Positions 34,702-43,600 of a stretch of 64,000 nt of DNA are shown here, in pieces. The notes beneath the pieces were generated by a model, which saw only the letters and a list, made by a program, of their open reading frames with translations, made no database searches and had not been told where the DNA came from. The position numbers and the translations under genes are program-made. Position 1 is the stretch's first letter; each line of letters starts with the position of its first letter. Source of the stretch: Chryseobacterium oranimense. GTDB lineage: Bacteria > Bacteroidota > Bacteroidia > Flavobacteriales > Weeksellaceae. The stretch spans positions 3,968,001 through 4,032,000 of the forward strand of contig NZ_CP104203.1 in assembly GCF_025244725.1 (NCBI RefSeq), read 5' to 3'.

Positions 34702-36108
34702 ATGAGAAAGAAGAAAGATATAATTCTTGAAAATATTAAGCTGTTTGGTGCAGGAGCAAAAGGTGTTGCCATAGGAAAAACGGAAGAAGGAAAAACCGTT
34801 CTGATTTCTGGAGCAGTTCCAGGTGATGTAGTAAATGCCAGAGTAAAAAAATCCAAGTCCAAATACTATGAAGCTGAAACAGTAGAGATTTTGGAGAAGT
34901 CACCATTCAGAGTAGATCCTAAATGTATTCACTTTGGAACGTGCGGAGGATGCAAGTGGCAGAATATGAGCTACGAAAAACAGCTTGATTTCAAACAGGA
35001 AGAAGTATACAATAATATTAAAAGAATCGGGGGAATTGATGATTTCGAAACCATGCCGATTTTAGGTGCAGAAGAGCAGTATTTCTACAGAAATAAAATG
35101 GAGTTTTCCTTTTCCAACGCGAGATGGCTTACCCAATATGAAATAAGCTCCGAAGAGAATTTTGGAAGTAAAGATGCTTTAGGCTTTCATATTCCGGGAA
35201 TGTGGAGCAAAATTCTGGATCTGAAAGAGTGTTTCCTGCAGGAAGATCCGTCCAACGCGATCCGTCTGGCTGTTAAAAAGTTCGGAGTAGACAACGGATT
35301 GGATTTCTTTGATGTAAGAAATCAGGAAGGATTTTTGAGAACGCTCATGATGAGACAAAACTCCAAAGGCGAATGGATGGTATTGTTCCAGCTTTACAGA
35401 GAAGAAAAAGAAAACAGGGAAAACCTTTTCCAGTTCTTACTTGAGCAGTTTCCACAGATCAAAACACTTGTTTACGCCATCAATCCTAAGCAGAATGACT
35501 CTATATATGATCTGGATATCAATATTTACTTCGGCGAAGGCTTCCTGATGGAGGAAATGGACGGATTAAAATTTAAAATAGGTCCTAAATCTTTCTTCCA
35601 GACCAATTATAAGCAGGCATTGGAGCTTTACAGAAAAACATTAGAGTTCGCAGATTTAAAAGGTGATGAAGTCGTTTATGACCTTTATACGGGAACCGGA
35701 ACAATTGCCCAGTATGTAGCAAGAAATGCCAGACAGGTAATCGGGATAGAATCTGTACAGGAAGCGATAGATGCTGCTATTGAGCATGCTGAATTAAATG
35801 GTCTTACCAATACAACATTCTATTGTGGAGATATGAAAAATGTCTTTAATGATGAATTTATGGAAAATCATCCGAAAGCAGATGTTTTGATTACCGATCC
35901 GCCAAGAGACGGGATGCACCAGAAAGTGGTAGAGCAGATCCTGAAGCTTGCCCCTGAAAAAGTAGTCTATGTAAGCTGTAATTCTGCGACGCAGGCAAGA
36001 GATCTTGCTTTAATGAAAGAACATTATACTCTGGTAAAAATACTTCCGGTAGATATGTTCCCGCAGACCCATCACGTTGAAAACATCGCATTGCTTGTTA
36101 AAAAATAA
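34702..36108 (+). CDS. rlmD: 23S rRNA (uracil-C5)-methyltransferase RlmD
   Basis: RlmD/RumA methylates a uridine of 23S rRNA (U1939 in E. coli) with S-adenosylmethionine. The ATG at 34702 is chosen over a TTG four codons earlier. The 468-residue protein has an N-terminal TRAM domain (NIKLFGAGAKGVAIGKTEEG), the iron-sulfur cysteines in KCIHFGTCGGCKW, SAM-binding YDLYTGTGTIAQYVARNARQ, the DPPRDGM motif and the catalytic cysteine in VSCNSATQARDLALM. TrmA and RlmC paralogues share these motifs, so the exact target is inferred. DUF6452 and DUF6048 genes follow on the same strand, a common flavobacterial order. Confidence 0.9.
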   Translation: MRKKKDIILENIKLFGAGAKGVAIGKTEEGKTVLISGAVPGDVVNARVKKSKSKYYEAETVEILEKSPFRVDPKCIHFGTCGGCKWQNMSYEKQLDFKQEEVYNNIKRIGGIDDFETMPILGAEEQYFYRNKMEFSFSNARWLTQYEISSEENFGSKDALGFHIPGMWSKILDLKECFLQEDPSNAIRLAVKKFGVDNGLDFFDVRNQEGFLRTLMMRQNSKGEWMVLFQLYREEKENRENLFQFLLEQFPQIKTLVYAINPKQNDSIYDLDINIYFGEGFLMEEMDGLKFKIGPKSFFQTNYKQALELYRKTLEFADLKGDEVVYDLYTGTGTIAQYVARNARQVIGIESVQEAIDAAIEHAELNGLTNTTFYCGDMKNVFNDEFMENHPKADVLITDPPRDGMHQKVVEQILKLAPEKVVYVSCNSATQARDLALMKEHYTLVKILPVDMFPQTHHVENIALLVKK

Positions 36109-36139
36109 AATTATTTAAATTTGATTCTCAAATCTTAAT

Positions 36140-36616
36140 ATGAAGTATTTTAAATTTCTCATCATGATCTGCTTTGTAGGAATGCTTTTTTCCTGCGGCG
36201 GAGATGACGATATCTGCGAAAGTGGAGAGGGAACGCCAAGAATGAAGGTGGCATTTAAGGATGTAGTGTCTGGAAAACCCAAAACTTTAGATTCATTGTA
36301 TGTAGCAGTAGATTACGGCTCCGGAAAAGTGCAGCTTGGAAAAACTGAGAAAACAGATTCCAGGCTTATCCCCCTAAGAGTTGATGATTCACCTTATACA
36401 GATGTTTATTTCAGACTTGCAGATAAAGGAGCAGAATCTCATGTACGGATTAATTATACCACAAAAGCTACCTATGTTTCTCCGGGATGCGGAATCAAGA
36501 AAACGTATGAGAATTTAAATTCACAATTAATACAACCCAATCCTGTACAGAAAATCGAAGCAGGACAAAACCAAATAGAGAATGAAGACAAGACTAATCT
36601 TTTCCTTATTTTTTAG
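36140..36616 (+). CDS. DUF6452 family lipoprotein
   Basis: This 158-residue lipoprotein has the signal MKYFKFLIMICFVGMLFSC and an acidic GGDDDICESGEGTPRMKVAF start that is the hallmark of DUF6452. A beta-rich remainder follows, with a conserved cysteine in YVSPGCGIKKTY. Residues after the lipid cysteine (GGDDD) would favour surface exposure under the Bacteroidota lipoprotein export signal, which is inference. The 3' end overlaps the next gene by 35 nt in a different frame. Function unknown. Confidence 0.8.
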   Translation: MKYFKFLIMICFVGMLFSCGGDDDICESGEGTPRMKVAFKDVVSGKPKTLDSLYVAVDYGSGKVQLGKTEKTDSRLIPLRVDDSPYTDVYFRLADKGAESHVRINYTTKATYVSPGCGIKKTYENLNSQLIQPNPVQKIEAGQNQIENEDKTNLFLIF

Positions 36617-37250
36617 CATCATATCAATAGCCGGATTCGCCCAGGAAAAAAAGGAAACGGGGGAAGCTAAAAAAGTGCAGGAAAAATACAAGCCGAACTT
36701 TATGGTAGGTTTTGATATTCTTAATGCAGGTGTTTCTTTTTTTTCAGACAGGGTTCTTTATCAGGGTTTTATTTCATCTAAGGTGAAAGGAAACGTTCAT
36801 GCTATTGCAGAAGCCGGTTTTGAGAAAAATGTATACCAAAAGAACGGGTATGATGCAAAGGCAAGCGGTCCTTTTGTAAAGCTGGGTGCATTTTATATGC
36901 TGGCAAAAGACCTGGAAAATGAATTCAACGGTTTTTACGCCGGTGGTAAGATAGGAGGGGCATTTTACAATCAGGAATATATGGCAGTTCCGGTTCGTGG
37001 CTTTGGAGGGAGTGCTTCATCTGTGGCATTTCCGTCTTCATCACAAACCTCGGCCTGGGTGGAAGGAACTTTGGGCGGAAGAGTACAGCTCTTTGAATCA
37101 AATTTTTATATTGATGTCAATCTTCAGCCAAGATATTTAGTATATACTTCCAAACAGGATGATATTACCCCAATGATTGTTCCCGGATTTGGAAGAAGCT
37201 CATCCAAATTCAATATGGGATTTGCCTGGAATATTGCCTATAAGTTTTAA
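36582..37250 (+). CDS. DUF6048 family outer-membrane-like protein
   Basis: This 222-residue protein starts with a signal peptide (MKTRLIFSLFFSIISIAGFA, cleavage after AQ) and continues as alternating hydrophobic beta strands ending in aromatic Phe (FNMGFAWNIAYKF), as in small outer-membrane beta-barrels. It matches the DUF6048 family that follows DUF6452 in Flavobacteriia. The start lies inside the DUF6452 gene (35-nt overlap), implying coupled translation and perhaps a lipoprotein/barrel pair. No function is established. Confidence 0.78.
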   Translation: MKTRLIFSLFFSIISIAGFAQEKKETGEAKKVQEKYKPNFMVGFDILNAGVSFFSDRVLYQGFISSKVKGNVHAIAEAGFEKNVYQKNGYDAKASGPFVKLGAFYMLAKDLENEFNGFYAGGKIGGAFYNQEYMAVPVRGFGGSASSVAFPSSSQTSAWVEGTLGGRVQLFESNFYIDVNLQPRYLVYTSKQDDITPMIVPGFGRSSSKFNMGFAWNIAYKF

Positions 37251-37317
37251 ATCAGATATTTCTCAATAAAAACAGAATAACATTTATTTTACCATATAAA
37301 ATAAGTTGTAAGCATAA

Positions 37318-37352
37318 TTAATCCTCAGATTTTTCTGAGGATTAATTTTTTA
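37318..37352 (+). terminator. terminator after the DUF6048 gene
   Basis: TTAATCCTCAGA pairs with TCTGAGGATTAA across TTTT, followed by a T-rich tract. It ends the rlmD-DUF6452-DUF6048 unit. Confidence 0.85.
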
Positions 37353-37406
37353 TAATAATGCTTTAAATAGATAATATTGTGATTATTATTCACTGTTGTT
37401 TATGGT

Positions 37407-37441
37407 TTGATGATTTTATCTTAATATAAATATTATATTTG
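37407..37441 (+). promoter_or_regulatory. candidate promoter of the metalloprotease
   Basis: TATATTTG (37434-37441) matches the flavobacterial -7 box. The nearest TTG (37407-37409) is 24 nt upstream, just outside the usual 17-23 spacing. The start codon follows 27 nt later. Confidence 0.45.
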
Positions 37442-37468
37442 TAAAATTAATCTAATATTTAAATAATT

Positions 37469-40396
37469 ATGAAGAAAATTTTTACTTCAGTATTTTCTCT
37501 CTTTATGTTTGCTGCTGCTACTGCCCAGTGGACTCCGTCTGCGGGGCGGTCGGGAGAAGTAATACAGCGGTCAGATGTAAAAGAATATTATAATCTTGAT
37601 ATTTCCTCATTAAGAGCACAGCTTGCCGGAGCTCAGGAGATGGGACAGAATGCAAAGCCTATTGCTATTTCGCTTCCTACTTTAGACGGTAAAATTGAAA
37701 GATTCAATGTTTACAGCTTTCCTGTTATTGCTAAAGACCTTGCCGATCAGTATCAGCTGGGATCCTATGTAGGTGTGGGAATTGATGATCCTTCCAAGTA
37801 TTTAAGATTTTCACTGGCACCCAATGATTTCCAGTCCATGATTATTAAAGATGGAGTATACCAGTTCATTGAACCTCAGAATGCTTCCAAAACCATTTAT
37901 GGGGTGCACGGAAAAACAAAACCTTCAGGTTCTCAGGGTTTCCTGTGTTCTATGGACGAAGATATCCTTTCTAAAAAGGAGATTGCCAAACTTTACAATA
38001 CCAATAAATCCTTTGCCAATAATACTACGGATTTTTCTAAATCTTCAGATAAAAAGTACAGAACTCTAAGGCTTGCCCTCTCTGTAACCGGAGAATACAC
38101 AGCTTATTTCGGAGGTACGCAGGCAGGAGCCCTTACCGCTATGAATGCTACACTTTCAAGGGTAAACGGAGTTTTTGAAAAAGATATGGGGATACACCTT
38201 AATATGGTAAACTATCCTACACTTGTTTACATGGATGCTGCTACAGATCCATATTCTCCTGCTTCTCAGATGGGCAACTGGAATGTTCAGCTTCAGCAGA
38301 CCCTTACCAGTGTTGTAGGAAACGAAAATTATGACATAGGGCACCTGTTCGGAAGAAGCGGAGGTGGAGGAAATGCAGGATGTATTGGATGTATCTGTGT
38401 AAACCCTGCAACACCAACGGCCAAAGCCAAAGGCTCTGGATACACTTCACCGGCCAATGCTATTCCGCAGGGAGATACTTTTGATATCGACTATGTAGCG
38501 CACGAAATGGGACACCAGCTTGGAGCTAACCATACTTTCTCTCATAATCTTGAAGGTGCAGGAGTTAATATGGAACCGGGATCAGGATCCACTATTATGG
38601 GATATGCGGGGATTACGAATGCTGATGTTCAGAATAACTCCGATCCTTATTTCCATGTTGTAAGCATCCTTCAGGTTCAGAATAACCTTGTTGCTAAAAC
38701 ATGCGATGTTGAAACTTCGGTTACCAATAATCCTCCTGTAATTGCTGCATTAAATGATTATTCCATTCCGAAGGGAACAGCATTTGCCCTTACAGGAAAT
38801 GCTATTGATCCGGAAGGAAATCCTATGACCTTTACGTGGGAGCAGTTTGATAATGCTAGCGTTCCGGTGACTTCTGTTAATGGAAATACAGGGTCAGGTC
38901 CGCTATTCAGATCTATACTTCCGTCTACTTCGCCTACAAGGTATTTTCCTAAGCTAAGTACGGTTCTGGCAGGAAATCTTTCTTCTTCAGCAGACTGGGA
39001 AACCGTATCCAACAGAGCAAGATCTTCAAGCTTTGTATTTACAGCAAGAGACAACAGCCCAATTGTAAATGAACAGCAAACCAACTCTGGACTTCAGAAT
39101 ATCAATGTAGGAAATGAGGGACCTTTTAAAGTAACTTCAACTACCGTTTATAATAATACTGCAGGTGCTGTTACCTGGGATGTTGTGAATACCAATAGCG
39201 GCATATACAATGCACCCAATGTAAAAATAGATTACACGGCAGATAACGGATTGACATGGGTAGTACTTTCGCCATCCACACCGAATGACGGGGCAGAAGC
39301 ATTTACATTTTCTTCCCTTCCTACCGGAACAAGTATAAAGATCCGGGTGAGTGCTGTAGGGAACGTTTTCTATGCAATAGGAAATGCTACAGTAGCTGCT
39401 TCAACGGCGACCTGTTCTTCCGCCGCTGCTACAGGAATTGCTGCTTCAGGATTAACAATTTCTTCAGGAAATATTACCTGGGCACCGGTTCAGGGAGCTA
39501 CATATACTCTGAGATACAGAAAAACCGGAACTACAAACTGGGTTACGGTAAATGTTCCGACGAACTCTTATTATATTTCAGGACTTGAGGATACTACGCA
39601 GTACGAAGTACAGGTTGCCAATATCTGTGGAAGTACCGTAGGAACTTATTCTGCAAGTACCAACTTCAGTACATTGCCTTATGCATACTGTACCAATGCT
39701 ACGGGAAGCTCCGATGATGAATATATTTCAAACGTATCTGTGACTCCGGTTGGAATGTCAGCGGTTTCCAATACCAGTGCTGCTTCCACTTATACAGATT
39801 ATACATCAGACCTTTCAAAATTAATTACCCTTAGACAAGGAAGTTCAGGTAATGCAATCAGTGTTACAAAAGCATGGACTGCCAGCCAGTATAATGAAGG
39901 AGTAACTGCCTGGATAGATTTCAACAGGGATGGTAACTTCACAGATTCTGAAATCATCTTCACCAGTCCGTCAAACGTGGTAACTCCTGTTTCAGGAACC
40001 TTCTCCGTACCGGCTAATGCGTACACAGACAAAAAAGTGATCATGAGAGTGGTAATGGCTTACGAAGATCAGCCTGAAAACGGATGTAATGGTTTTGCTT
40101 ATGGTGAGATTGAAGATTACCCTGTTCAGATTCAGCTTGCTCTGGGTACAAGTGATGTCAGCAATCCAAATAATGATATCCAGATTTATCCTAACCCGGT
40201 AGTAGATATTCTGAATGTGACCAAAGTATCAGATAAAGCAGTCTATAAAATCTACAATACTGCCGGCCAGCTGGTAGGAAATGGAAATATTAATGACGGA
40301 AAGATCAATGTTTCCTCTCTTGTAAAAGGCGGATATGTGATCACAATAGATGAAAAAGATAAAGATCAGTTCAGATCTAAATTCATCAAAAAATAA
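37469..40396 (+). CDS. secreted zinc metalloprotease with FN3, GEVT domain and T9SS tail
   Basis: This 975-residue secreted protease has a signal peptide (MKKIFTSVFSLFMFAAATAQ), a propeptide-like region to about 190, and a reprolysin/metzincin-type catalytic domain. It carries the zinc motif HEMGHQLGANH (345-355) and a Met-turn STIMGYAGI near 375. A fibronectin type III domain (residues about 660-735, LRYRKTGTTNWVTVNVP), a GEVT-type domain ending GEIEDYPVQIQ, and a type IX sorting domain (NDIQIYPNPVVDILNV ... KFIKK) follow. It is likely exported through the outer membrane and surface-attached or released. The next gene has the same FN3/GEVT/T9SS tail, so the two are probably paralogous in their C-terminal halves. 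Confidence 0.9.
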   Translation: MKKIFTSVFSLFMFAAATAQWTPSAGRSGEVIQRSDVKEYYNLDISSLRAQLAGAQEMGQNAKPIAISLPTLDGKIERFNVYSFPVIAKDLADQYQLGSYVGVGIDDPSKYLRFSLAPNDFQSMIIKDGVYQFIEPQNASKTIYGVHGKTKPSGSQGFLCSMDEDILSKKEIAKLYNTNKSFANNTTDFSKSSDKKYRTLRLALSVTGEYTAYFGGTQAGALTAMNATLSRVNGVFEKDMGIHLNMVNYPTLVYMDAATDPYSPASQMGNWNVQLQQTLTSVVGNENYDIGHLFGRSGGGGNAGCIGCICVNPATPTAKAKGSGYTSPANAIPQGDTFDIDYVAHEMGHQLGANHTFSHNLEGAGVNMEPGSGSTIMGYAGITNADVQNNSDPYFHVVSILQVQNNLVAKTCDVETSVTNNPPVIAALNDYSIPKGTAFALTGNAIDPEGNPMTFTWEQFDNASVPVTSVNGNTGSGPLFRSILPSTSPTRYFPKLSTVLAGNLSSSADWETVSNRARSSSFVFTARDNSPIVNEQQTNSGLQNINVGNEGPFKVTSTTVYNNTAGAVTWDVVNTNSGIYNAPNVKIDYTADNGLTWVVLSPSTPNDGAEAFTFSSLPTGTSIKIRVSAVGNVFYAIGNATVAASTATCSSAAATGIAASGLTISSGNITWAPVQGATYTLRYRKTGTTNWVTVNVPTNSYYISGLEDTTQYEVQVANICGSTVGTYSASTNFSTLPYAYCTNATGSSDDEYISNVSVTPVGMSAVSNTSAASTYTDYTSDLSKLITLRQGSSGNAISVTKAWTASQYNEGVTAWIDFNRDGNFTDSEIIFTSPSNVVTPVSGTFSVPANAYTDKKVIMRVVMAYEDQPENGCNGFAYGEIEDYPVQIQLALGTSDVSNPNNDIQIYPNPVVDILNVTKVSDKAVYKIYNTAGQLVGNGNINDGKINVSSLVKGGYVITIDEKDKDQFRSKFIKK

Positions 40397-40418
40397 TCCT
40401 AATTAAAACCATATAAAG

Positions 40419-40450
40419 TCCTCAGGCCCTCCTGAGGATTTTGTATTTTT
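40419..40450 (+). terminator. terminator after the metalloprotease
   Basis: TCCTCAGG-CCCT-CCTGAGGA forms a hairpin followed by TTTTGTATTTTT. Confidence 0.78.
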
Positions 40451-40583
40451 ATACGCAGAATGTATTATTATTGTGAAATTTTTATAAAAAAATATTTGAA
40501 TGAATATATTAATAGTGAAAAAATTATTAGATTTGTGTAATTATTAAAATATTAGCGTATGAATTAAAAACTACTTTTTTCAA

Positions 40584-40630
40584 TACAGATGGATCTGTAA
40601 AAATGGATGCTCCAAACGTACTTGAGCATC
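40584..40630 (+). other. two tandem hairpins in the leader of the FN3/GEVT gene
   Basis: TACAGAT-GG-ATCTGTA (40584-40599) is followed closely by GATGCTC (40606-40612) pairing with GAGCATC (40624-40630), 60-100 nt before the start codon. They have no T tract, so they are not terminators; they may stabilise the mRNA. The surrounding gap 40451-40688 shows nothing else. Confidence 0.35.
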
Positions 40631-40688
40631 ATCAAATAAGAAACACTATACCTTATTACTATTGTTATTATAACTAAATTTTTAAAAT

Positions 40689-43600
40689 ATGAGTGGATTT
40701 TTACTCTGTAAAATGAGCCAGCCCTTCAGGGTGCTCATAACATTGCTTTGTATGGTCTTCGGGCTGTTTTCACAGGCACAAACAGTTACCATTGGTACAG
40801 GTACAAGTACTCAAAGATATCCTTTGAGCGTGTACTACGGGTACCAAAGAGACGCATCACTTTATACCGCAGCAGAAATTAATATGCCTGCTGGAGGAAG
40901 TGTACTGTCAGTAGCGTGGAATGCCACAACAGCTACAAGTGCTACTGCTCCGGTAAAGGTTTATTTAAAAACTGTTCCGGCTGCAACCAACACCATTACA
41001 TCACAAGACTGGCCTACAACTACTGCCGGTGCTAGTTTAGTGTATACCGGAACGATCAATAATATAACGACAGGTTGGAACACAATCACCCTGCAAACGC
41101 CTTATTATTACAACGGGACAGAAAACCTGATGGTATTGGTAGAAACAGACTATGGAGGTACCGGAACCGGAAGTACTTCAGGAAGTGCTTTTACATACTC
41201 TAGTGCTACTTCAAGACATATGTATATAGAGGTTGATAGCTCACCTCCTACTACCAATACAGGAAACGTTAACTCCAACAGACCCAATGTTCAGTTTACC
41301 TTTGGAGCGGCTCCTTCATGTATACCGCCTTCAGGATTAACTTTAGGAACTGTAACACCAACGAGTGCAGCAATCAGCTGGACAGCCCCTTCTTCCGTAC
41401 CGGCAGGAGGATATGATGTTTATTACAGCACATCTGCTACAGCTCCAACATCTGCCACTCCGCCTTCACAAAACGTTACGGGGACAAGTACAACACTTTC
41501 TCCATTAACAGCCAATACGGCTTATTATGTATGGGTGAGATCAAAATGCAGCGGAACGGATCAGAGTACATGGATCGGTCCGTTGAATATATTTACAGGA
41601 TATTGTACACCAACAGGAGGTTCCAGTTCAACTTCATACTATCTGAAAACTGTTAATACAACAGGAGGAATCACGAATATAAACTATACAGCTAATTCAT
41701 ATACCGCCTATGTTAACAGCGCCTCTCCGGTTATTACCGCGTTGCCTAGTAACACGGTAACAATGAACCTGAATAGCGGAACAAGTACTTACTATTATTA
41801 TGTTTGGGTTGACTGGAATAATAATATGAGCTTTAATGATCCGGGCGAAACAATTCTGGCAACTCCCAACTATGTTACAAACGGAACGGCATCAATTGTC
41901 ATTCCTGCATCACAGGCACCGGGTAATTACAGGGTAAGAACGGCAACATCGTTTATAGGAGTTGTAAATTCATGCGGATCGGCACCTTATGGTAACTATG
42001 TAGACTTTACGTTAACAGTTATGTCATTACAGCCATGTACTACCGCACCTCCAAGTAACATTACGGTTTCCAACGTTACCCCAACTACAGCTCTTGTAAG
42101 CTGGCTGCCTTCTACAGGTGCTACTTATGTACTAAGATATAAGGCTGTAAGTGCAGCAACATGGACTTCAGTAAATATTACGACCCCTCTTGCGAGCAAT
42201 TATACAATAAGCAACCTTACGGAACAGACTCAATATGAAGTGCAGATTGCTACAATCTGTGGTGGAACCCAGGGACCATTCTCTCCAAGTACCACCTTTA
42301 CAACTCCTGCTATTTCTTATTGTACTTCTGGTTCTACAAGCAGCACTATTGATGGTTATATCAGTAAAGTTGTTGTAACTCCGAATGCTGCAATCCCAAT
42401 GACCAGCACTTCAGATTTCAGTAATTATACAGATTACACTACAGATCCTGCAAGACTTGTTACCCTGGTAAGAGGTTTAGGAGCCAATACTATTACTGTC
42501 GAAAAAACATGGCCGGGAACTCAATGGTCTTTTGGAACAGGAGTATGGATTGACTTTAACAGAAACGGAGTTTTTGAAGCATCAGAACAGGTGTTGAATT
42601 CACCAAGTAATACAACCACTCCTGTAACAGCTACTTTCACTGTACCTAACGTTGCCGGAGGAGTTTACACAGGAAACCTTACTACCCGTATGCGTGTAGC
42701 GTTGAGAGAAAGTGCTACGGCAGCTCCTTGTGGAACTTTCACCTGGGGTGAAGTAGAAGATTATGCTGTGAAACTTATTGACCAGCCTGCCTGTACTACA
42801 GCGCCGCCTACAAACATTACTGTAACTAACCTTACTGCTTCTACAGCGACGGTTTATTGGATGGCTGCAGCCAATGCTACTTATACGATCAGATGGAAAC
42901 TGGCCAGTGCACCAACTTTCACGATTCCGCCTGTGACTTTAGCACCGGGAGTAAACAATTATACGATTCCTGGACTTGCTGAGCAGACTAAATATGATGT
43001 ACAGGTTTCTACTACATGTGGAACTTCTACAGGACCATATTCTACAACAGTGCAGTTTACAACACCACCACTTACATACTGTCCAATGACTGGTACAGGA
43101 ACTAACGATCACATTTCAAATGTAACCGTTACGTCTTCTAACCCTGGGGTTCCGGTGATGAGTAATACTACTGTACAGAATAATTATACAAGTTATACAA
43201 CACCTCAAACATTAATCACTCTTGATGCAGGTTCTGCCAATAATAAGATCTCTGTAGCAAAAGGATGGACAGGTGCAACAAGTAATGATGCAGTGTCAGT
43301 TTGGATTGATTATAACAGAAACGGAGTTTTTGAAACATCAGAACAGATTATAAATTCTCCGGCAAATACAACAACTCCTATTACTGCAACATTCTCAGTG
43401 CCGGGAGCTGCCTATACAGGTCCGCTTACTACTACAATGAGAGTTGTTCTTAAGCGTACAAGTGCTCCGGTATTGTGTCAGAATGCGGTAAACGGTGAAG
43501 TTGAAGACTATGCGGTAAGAATCAGACCTTGTAGCAATGCAACACCAAACCTTCCAACGATTACAGCTACTCATAACTCTGCGACCCTTACATTAACAGG

